The notes under the pieces: generated by a model
Database searches by the model: none
Told to the model about the DNA's origin: nothing
The model's input: the letters and a program-made list of their open reading frames with translations, nothing else
Shown here: positions 6,047-10,245 of the stretch, piece by piece
Position numbering within the stretch: the stretch's first letter is position 1
Layout: each line of letters starts with the position of its first letter
Made by a program: the position numbers and the translations under genes
From: Alphaproteobacteria bacterium
Lineage (GTDB): Bacteria; Pseudomonadota; Alphaproteobacteria; SMXP01
Direction of reading: 5' to 3'
NCBI GenBank assembly: GCA_004356335.1
Contig: SMXP01000007.1
Span: 1 to 10,245, forward strand
Length of the DNA: 10,245 nucleotides

Positions 6047-6880
6047 GTGTTTATGAGTAGTGATATGAGTAAACAATCAAACCAAACCGACCCAACCAAA
6101 AAAGACAAGCGCGAGAGCGATGAGCCGTCGCGCACGGGGCTGCATGTTGTTGCCCAAAACAGAGGCTTACAGGCGTCAAAAATCAGCAAGAGCTTTAAGA
6201 ACAAGCCGGTTGTTCGGGGTGTCGATCTCCATGTCAACAGAGGGGAAATTGTTGGCTTATTGGGCCCCAACGGTGCCGGCAAGACGACATGCTTCTACTT
6301 GATAACCGGGCTTGTTCCAGTGGATAGCGGCACCATTGAAATCGACGGCCATGATGTAACGCGCCTTCCTATGTATCGGCGCGCACGAATGGGCGTGGGC
6401 TATCTCCCTCAGGAAGCGTCCATATTTCGCGGCATGACCGTTGAGGAAAACATTCGCGCTATTATTGAACTGACTGAGCCGGTCGCCGAGCGTCGCGAGG
6501 CATTGGTCGATGATCTTTTGGCCGAATTTTCGATCACGCATTTGCGTCGCACGTCTGCGCTGGCACTTTCTGGTGGCGAACGCCGACGTGTGGAAATCGC
6601 CAGAGCGCTGGCCACACGACCTGTTTTCATGCTGCTCGACGAACCGCTTGCCGGAATCGACCCGATCGCCGTTGGTGAAATTAGAGACCTTGTAAGGCAT
6701 TTGAAGGATCGTGGCGTTGGGGTCCTGCTCACCGACCACAATGTACGCGAAACATTGGATCTGGTTGACCGCGCCTACATTCTGCATGACGGCCAAGTTC
6801 TTATGGAAGGTACTGCCTCCGAAATTGTCGGAAATGAGGACGTGCGGCGCGTTTACTTGGGCGAAGGGTTCAAGCTTTAG
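6047..6880 (+). CDS. lptB: LptB, ATPase of the LPS export ABC transporter
   Basis: LptB is the cytoplasmic nucleotide-binding subunit that, as a dimer with LptFG, powers LPS extraction from the inner membrane. The protein is 277 aa. It has Walker A GPNGAGKT (73-80), Q-loop Q122 (YLPQEASIFRG), signature LSGGERRRVEIARAL (174-188), Walker B FMLLDEP (194-200) with E199, and H-loop H231. The family hallmark region around EASIFRGMTVEEN is present. E. coli LptB is 241 aa. Here a polar, lysine-rich extension of about 40 residues precedes the core, as is common in alphaproteobacteria. The start is GTG at 6047, placed 6 bases after AAGGG (6036-6040). ATG at 6053 and 6065 are in frame, but worse placed. 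lptF and lptG are not in this window. Confidence 0.96.
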   Translation: MFMSSDMSKQSNQTDPTKKDKRESDEPSRTGLHVVAQNRGLQASKISKSFKNKPVVRGVDLHVNRGEIVGLLGPNGAGKTTCFYLITGLVPVDSGTIEIDGHDVTRLPMYRRARMGVGYLPQEASIFRGMTVEENIRAIIELTEPVAERREALVDDLLAEFSITHLRRTSALALSGGERRRVEIARALATRPVFMLLDEPLAGIDPIAVGEIRDLVRHLKDRGVGVLLTDHNVRETLDLVDRAYILHDGQVLMEGTASEIVGNEDVRRVYLGEGFKL

Positions 6881-6913
6881 TTATACGTGAGTCGCGTTCG
6901 GGATCGAGTTGTA

Positions 6914-8488
6914 ATGGCGTTAACCCAGAGATTAGAACTTCGTCAAAGCCAGTCTTTGGTTATGACGCCGCAATTGCAGCAAGCAATCAAATTGCTGCAA
7001 TTATCCAATATCGAACTATCATCTTACGTCGAAGAACAAATCGAAAAAAATCCCCTGCTGGAAATTGACGAGGCAAGCGGGTCGGAATCCGAAGCCCGCG
7101 ATCAGCCAAAAGAGGACACTCGAACTGTCGGCGACGATGCTTCGGGCGATGACAATCAAGATGCGGAAGCCTCGAATCTTACCGACACGGACCAAACCAT
7201 GTCGCAGGACAGTACGTCAAAAGAGGTGGAATCTGCAATCGATGCCGATTATGACAATCTCTATACTGATGAGTCTCGGGCCGATAGACAAAATGAACAG
7301 AACATAAGCCAAGACACAAGCACGGCCGACTGGTCCAATCTCCGGGGCGGCTCTATTAATTTTGACTCTCACGGCGCCAATTTTGAAGCCACCCTGTCCA
7401 ATAAAAAGACGCGGCGCGATCATCTGATAGAGCAGCTCAATATCACCATCAGAGATACGACAGAGCGTGCTATTGGGCTCCATCTGATCGATACGATTGA
7501 TGAGGCGGGGTACATTCGCGAAGATTTGAATGTCATTTCGGATCGTCTGGGAACCAGCGTTGAAGCGGTTGCAGCCACATTGCAAAAGCTACAGGCTTTC
7601 GAGCCCGCCGGCATTTTTTGTCGGAATTTGGCGGAATGTTTGGCACTGCAATTGGCCGAAAAAGATCGACTTGATCCCGCCATGAAATGCTTGGTCGACA
7701 ATCTGGATATTTTAGCCAAACACGACCTGGACGCCTTGATGCGCATTTGCGACATCGATGCTGAAGACCTGGCTGACATGATCAAGGAAATACGCCAACT
7801 CGATCCCAAGCCCGGCTCGAGTTTTAGTTCGGAAGTGGTTCAGCCGGTCGTGCCGGATGTTTACGTTCGGGAGACTCTCGACGGCAGCTGGCGCATCGAA
7901 CTCAACAGCGACACATTGCCTCGTGTTCTTGTAAATCAGGAATATTATACTGAAATTAGCCAGACCACGAAATCGAAGGCAGACAAGACATATTTGGCTG
8001 AGTGTTACACCAACGCAAACTGGCTGGTTAAGAGCCTTGATCAGCGAGCCAAGACAATATTGAAAGTAGCGACACAAGTCGTGAAGCAGCAAGATGGGTT
8101 TCTTGTGCATGGCGTCGAGCATTTGCGGCCGCTTAACCTAAAGACCATTGCCGAGGCCATTGATATGCATGAATCGACGGTCAGCCGCGTTACCACCAAC
8201 AAGTACATGGCAACGCCGCGCGGTCTTTTTGAAATGAAATATTTTTTCACATCGGCCATAGCGTCGTCGACCGGCGGGGAAGCACATTCGGCTGAATCCG
8301 TGCGCCATAAAATCAAGCGATTGATTGATCACGAGAATCCCAATGAAATTCTATCGGATGATCGTATCGTCGAGATTCTGAAGGTATCGGGCGTTGACAT
8401 TGCGCGACGCACGGTTGCGAAGTATCGCGAAGCGCTCAAAATACCGTCTTCCGTGCAGCGCCGGCGAATTAAGAGGATGCCCACTTAA
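6914..8488 (+). CDS. rpoN: RNA polymerase sigma-54 factor (RpoN)
   Basis: Sigma-54 directs RNA polymerase to -24/-12 promoters and needs an AAA+ activator. It typically serves nitrogen metabolism, motility and envelope genes. The protein is 524 aa. Region I is Gln/Leu-rich (1-50; RQSQSLVMTPQLQQAIKLLQ). Region II is very acidic (about 51-135). The core-binding region lies at about 165-310. The helix-turn-helix is around 418-446 (HESTVSRVTTNKYM, then PRGLFEMKYFF). The RpoN box ARRTVAKYRE is at 497-506 near the C-terminus. The frame opens further upstream at a GTG (6887). I chose ATG 6914 because MALTQRLELRQSQSLVMTPQ is the usual alphaproteobacterial beginning and the GTG has no ribosome site, although the site before 6914 is also weak. 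The start lies 33 bases after lptB, so co-transcription is likely. Confidence 0.96.
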   Translation: MALTQRLELRQSQSLVMTPQLQQAIKLLQLSNIELSSYVEEQIEKNPLLEIDEASGSESEARDQPKEDTRTVGDDASGDDNQDAEASNLTDTDQTMSQDSTSKEVESAIDADYDNLYTDESRADRQNEQNISQDTSTADWSNLRGGSINFDSHGANFEATLSNKKTRRDHLIEQLNITIRDTTERAIGLHLIDTIDEAGYIREDLNVISDRLGTSVEAVAATLQKLQAFEPAGIFCRNLAECLALQLAEKDRLDPAMKCLVDNLDILAKHDLDALMRICDIDAEDLADMIKEIRQLDPKPGSSFSSEVVQPVVPDVYVRETLDGSWRIELNSDTLPRVLVNQEYYTEISQTTKSKADKTYLAECYTNANWLVKSLDQRAKTILKVATQVVKQQDGFLVHGVEHLRPLNLKTIAEAIDMHESTVSRVTTNKYMATPRGLFEMKYFFTSAIASSTGGEAHSAESVRHKIKRLIDHENPNEILSDDRIVEILKVSGVDIARRTVAKYREALKIPSSVQRRRIKRMPT

Positions 8489-8642
8489 CATGTGTGATGC
8501 GTGCACGTGAAGTCGCCGTTTTGCTGATATTCATCACCGGATAGAGAAGACATGACCAGACCGGTCCGATATTTTTTTGTCACGGAATGCTCGATTGACT
8601 CCGCAGGGCGACCAATCTATGGTCCGCGCCGACTTAATCGAG

Positions 8643-8686
8643 TCGGGCCTTCATTCCCCGCCAAAACACAATCATTGAAGGCCCGA
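8643..8686. repeat. Perfect 11-bp inverted repeat with 22-nt loop
   Basis: TCGGGCCTTCA (8643-8653) is the exact reverse complement of TGAAGGCCCGA (8676-8686). It lies 154 bases after the rpoN stop codon. No T tract follows, so it is not a classical terminator. It may be a stem in the rpoN 3' region, a protein-binding site, or a remnant of another palindromic repeat type. Confidence 0.75.
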
Positions 8687-8761
8687 GATTTCCATGAGGG
8701 CAGCGGAGAATTAACCGGTTTTGGTCGGTTGAATCGAGGTTTTGGACCAGGCATTGTCCCT

Positions 8762-8865
8762 TAGAGCGTTTCCGAACTTAACAGAATCGCGAAAACGCTC
8801 TAAGTCCTTGTTTGGTCGCGCCGTTTACGCGCAAAACCGCACACACTTTTGCGCACGGCGCTCTA
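8762..8865 (-). repeat. Composite palindromic repeat, copy 3 (diverged A unit plus C unit)
   Basis: Read on the minus strand. The C unit (8762-8802) is identical over 41 bases to those at 1037-1077 and 9575-9615. The adjoining tail (8803-8819) is the complement of GACCAAACAAGGACT. The A unit has different stems: outer GCGCCGT/ACGGCGC (plus 8818-8824 with 8855-8861) and inner GCGCAAAA/TTTTGCGC (8829-8836 with 8847-8854). Despite the sequence change both stems pair perfectly. The loop, GTGTGTGCGG on the minus strand, keeps the GTG..CGG frame. The element ends 19 bases before the hpf start codon and so would lie in its 5' leader if the promoter is upstream. Confidence 0.85.
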
Positions 8866-8884
8866 GCACCGCAAAGGCAAACTG

Positions 8885-9451
8885 ATGGAAGTAAGCGTCT
8901 TCGGCAAACAAATCGATATCGGCGAAGCTTTGCGCACCCATGTAGAGCTCAGCCTGGTAGGTGGCGTGGCGAAATACTTTGACCGTCCCGGTCGGGCCCA
9001 AGTGACCTTTTCTCGTGAAGGGGCCGGTTTTCGTTGCGACTGCTCGGTCCATTTCGATGCCGGAATCTTGCTGCAAAGCACGGGAGAGGCATCAGATATT
9101 CATGCCTCGTTCGAAGCCGCAGCCGGGCGAATGGAAAAGCGGGTAAGGCGATACAAGCGGCGGTTAAAAAATCATCACAAAAATCGGCAGTCGTCAGAGA
9201 AAATTATGACGGCACCTACCTATGTCATTGCGGCGGAACAAGAAGAAGAAGATGAGCCCCAGACTTTACAGCCTATCATTATCGCCGAGACAACCACGGA
9301 TGTGACAACACTTACGGTCGGCGAAGCGGTCATGCAAATGGATCTAGCAGAAGCACCCGCTTTGGTGTTTCGAAGCAGCGTCCATGGGGGTATCAATTTT
9401 GTCTACCGACGGCTCGATGGCAATATCGGCTGGGTGGATTTGAAACCATAG
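8885..9451 (+). CDS. hpf: Ribosome hibernation promoting factor, long form
   Basis: It binds the decoding centre of the 30S subunit in slow growth, blocks tRNA and mRNA, and dimerises ribosomes into 100S particles. The protein is 188 aa, the long form. The N-terminal S30AE domain (1-97) includes VSVFGKQIDIGEALRTHVE and the basic helix GRMEKRVRRYKRRLK. An acidic linker follows (about 98-128, EQEEEDEP). The C-terminal ribosome-dimerisation domain (about 138-186) has TVGEAVMQMDLAEAPALVFR and INFVYRRLDGNIGWVDL. AAAGG at 8873-8877, 7 bases upstream, supports the start. hpf between rpoN and ptsN is the classic arrangement. It is unusual here in being bracketed by inverted copies of the composite repeat. 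Its stop codon TAG is shared with the first bases of the downstream repeat. Confidence 0.96.
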   Translation: MEVSVFGKQIDIGEALRTHVELSLVGGVAKYFDRPGRAQVTFSREGAGFRCDCSVHFDAGILLQSTGEASDIHASFEAAAGRMEKRVRRYKRRLKNHHKNRQSSEKIMTAPTYVIAAEQEEEDEPQTLQPIIIAETTTDVTTLTVGEAVMQMDLAEAPALVFRSSVHGGINFVYRRLDGNIGWVDLKP

Positions 9452-9615
9452 AGCATTTTCAAGCGAAGTGGACACCGGTTCGCGTTAAGAAAATGCGACC
9501 AAACAAGGACGGAGAGCCCATTCAGGAAAAGTGGGTGCCGGTTTTCCGTCCGAATGGGCTACCAAACAAGGACTTAGAGCGTTTTCGCGATTCTGTTAAG
9601 TTCGGAAACGCTCTA
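9449..9615 (+). repeat. Composite palindromic repeat, copy 4 (tripartite: A, B and C units)
   Basis: The A unit (9449-9510) differs from the one at 974 by a single base (G to A between the stems); outer stem GCATTTTC (9453-9460) with GAAAATGC (9489-9496). A second A-type unit, called B (9511-9573), has outer stem AGCCCATTC (9515-9523) with GAATGGGCT (9552-9560), inner stem GGAAAA/TTTTCC (9525-9530 with 9542-9547) and the same ACCAAACAAGGAC tail. The C unit (9575-9615) is the common 41-nt palindrome. The element starts on the hpf stop codon and ends 107 bases before ptsN. It shows that units can be stacked in tandem, each ending in the shared tail. The hairpins could shape the hpf transcript 3' end. 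Confidence 0.9.
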
Positions 9616-9722
9616 GAACTCGACACCGGAATAAGTGGAAATACGCACAATGTTTTGCGCGATACAGAAAGCCGGCGTTCGAACGAGAACGGGTGTGTTG
9701 CAATCAAATATCGTAATTGGCT

Positions 9723-10220
9723 ATGGATGTATCCGACCTCATAACGCCTAAAGCTGTGGTCGTTGACCTATGCGTCGGCAGCAAGAAGCAGGCTCTGCAG
9801 GAACTCGCCGCACGGGCATCGAGCCTGACCGCTGTCGACGAACGTCTTATCTTCGACACGCTGCTCGATCGCGAACGTCTTGGCAGTACAGGGGTTGGTC
9901 AAGGCATAGCCCTACCGCACGGCAGATTTGAGCAGGTCAAAGAGATATTCGGCCTCTTTGCGCGTCTGAGCAAGCCGGTGGATTTCGAATCGGTGGATGA
10001 AAAGCCGGTCGACCTGATCTTTGTTCTATTGGTACCGGAGACCGCCGGCGCCAATCATTTAAAGGCGCTAGCGCGGATTTCTCGGCTCCTGCGGACCAAG
10101 ACCCTGTGCACCAAACTTAGGGGCGCCCGTGATCCTGATGCGGTTTATGCCTTGCTCTGCGAAACGACCGACGCGCCGGCCGGCCAGGATTCCCGGCGCC
10201 ATCAATCGAAGGTATCTTAA
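9723..10220 (+). CDS. ptsN: EIIA-Ntr, nitrogen phosphotransferase regulatory protein (PtsN)
   Basis: PtsN is the terminal phospho-acceptor of the nitrogen PTS (PtsP, NPr, EIIA-Ntr). It regulates potassium transport, nitrogen and carbon balance rather than importing sugar. The protein is 165 aa, one PTS EIIA type-2 domain. The phosphorylated histidine is H66 in GIALPHGR (61-68). DTLLDRERLGSTGVGQ (45-60) and VDLIFVLLVPETAGANHLKALARISRLL (96-123) are typical. The family usually ends at about 150-165 aa. I start at ATG 9723 (MDVSDLITP, the usual beginning). A TTG two codons upstream (9717) is possible, and neither has a clear Shine-Dalgarno. The 107-base gap to the repeat after hpf could hold its own promoter, but I see no convincing one. 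The last 25 bases of the window after the stop hold nothing I can identify. Confidence 0.96.
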   Translation: MDVSDLITPKAVVVDLCVGSKKQALQELAARASSLTAVDERLIFDTLLDRERLGSTGVGQGIALPHGRFEQVKEIFGLFARLSKPVDFESVDEKPVDLIFVLLVPETAGANHLKALARISRLLRTKTLCTKLRGARDPDAVYALLCETTDAPAGQDSRRHQSKVS

Positions 10221-10245
10221 GCTCATTTTTGAGAGGGTTGGTGGC

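Larger units (their letters stand above)
8489..8884. other. Intergenic stretch between rpoN and hpf, no convincing gene
   Basis: This 396-base gap holds an 11-bp inverted repeat (8643-8686), a minus-oriented composite repeat (8762-8865) and the hpf ribosome site AAAGG (8873-8877). A 70-codon open frame (8552-8764) starts after GAGAAG but shows no recognisable domain, and its stop codon is donated by the repeat, so I do not call it a gene. I could not identify a convincing promoter for hpf. Confidence 0.6.

Noticed and set aside
6257..6796. 179-codon minus-strand open frame
   Set aside because: It lies fully opposite lptB, whose ABC motifs are unmistakable.
6887..6913. Upstream GTG start adding nine residues to RpoN
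   Set aside because: No Shine-Dalgarno lies before it, and the family normally begins at the MALTQRL-type sequence at 6914.
8552..8764. 70-codon open frame after rpoN with a GAGAAG just before its ATG
   Set aside because: No recognisable domain, it spans the 11-bp inverted repeat, and its stop codon comes from the composite repeat. It is more likely chance than a gene.

Overview
The window looks like a chromosomal core region of a mid-GC alphaproteobacterium. Three things point that way: the gene order nrnC, kdsD, lptC, lptA, lptB, rpoN, hpf, ptsN; an NDUFA9-like reductase next to uppP; and a short, NrnC-type RNase D. I cannot assign a genus from the sequence alone. All eleven protein genes appear intact, and one tRNA gene is present.

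Layout. The first 144 bases are a minus-oriented composite hairpin repeat. uppP (165-965, +) follows. A plus-oriented repeat then separates it from the convergent NDUFA9-like gene (1099-2055, -). A divergent spacer carries a near-consensus promoter for tRNA-Leu(CAG) (2209-2295, +), followed by nrnC (2329-2940). A 174-base gap with a possible promoter leads into the run kdsD (3115), lptC (4199), lptA (5331), lptB (6047), rpoN (6914). A roughly 400-base gap without a convincing gene holds an 11-bp inverted repeat and a minus-oriented composite repeat. Then come hpf (8885-9451), a third-type (tripartite) plus-oriented repeat, and ptsN (9723-10220).

How the genes work together. Most of the window serves the envelope. 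UppP recycles the undecaprenyl carrier. KdsD makes arabinose-5-phosphate for Kdo. LptC, LptA and LptB are parts of the LPS export bridge. The lower end holds the usual rpoN neighbours: sigma-54, a long-form ribosome hibernation factor, and the nitrogen-PTS EIIA protein. NrnC finishes RNA decay by removing very short oligonucleotides.

The most unusual signal is not a gene. It is a modular, hairpin-forming repeat family. Five A-type units in the window have different stem sequences, yet both arms still pair in every one, while the loop (GTGG..CCGG) and the tail (GACCAAACAAGGAC) are conserved. Copies bracket both uppP and hpf in the same geometry: minus copy, gene, plus copy. The copies begin or end within about 20 bases of the start and stop codons. 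Other points of interest are a repeat-bearing C-terminal extension on LptC and a potential two-state hairpin covering the lptB ribosome binding site. I found no new enzyme system, phage, CRISPR array or insertion sequence with a transposase.
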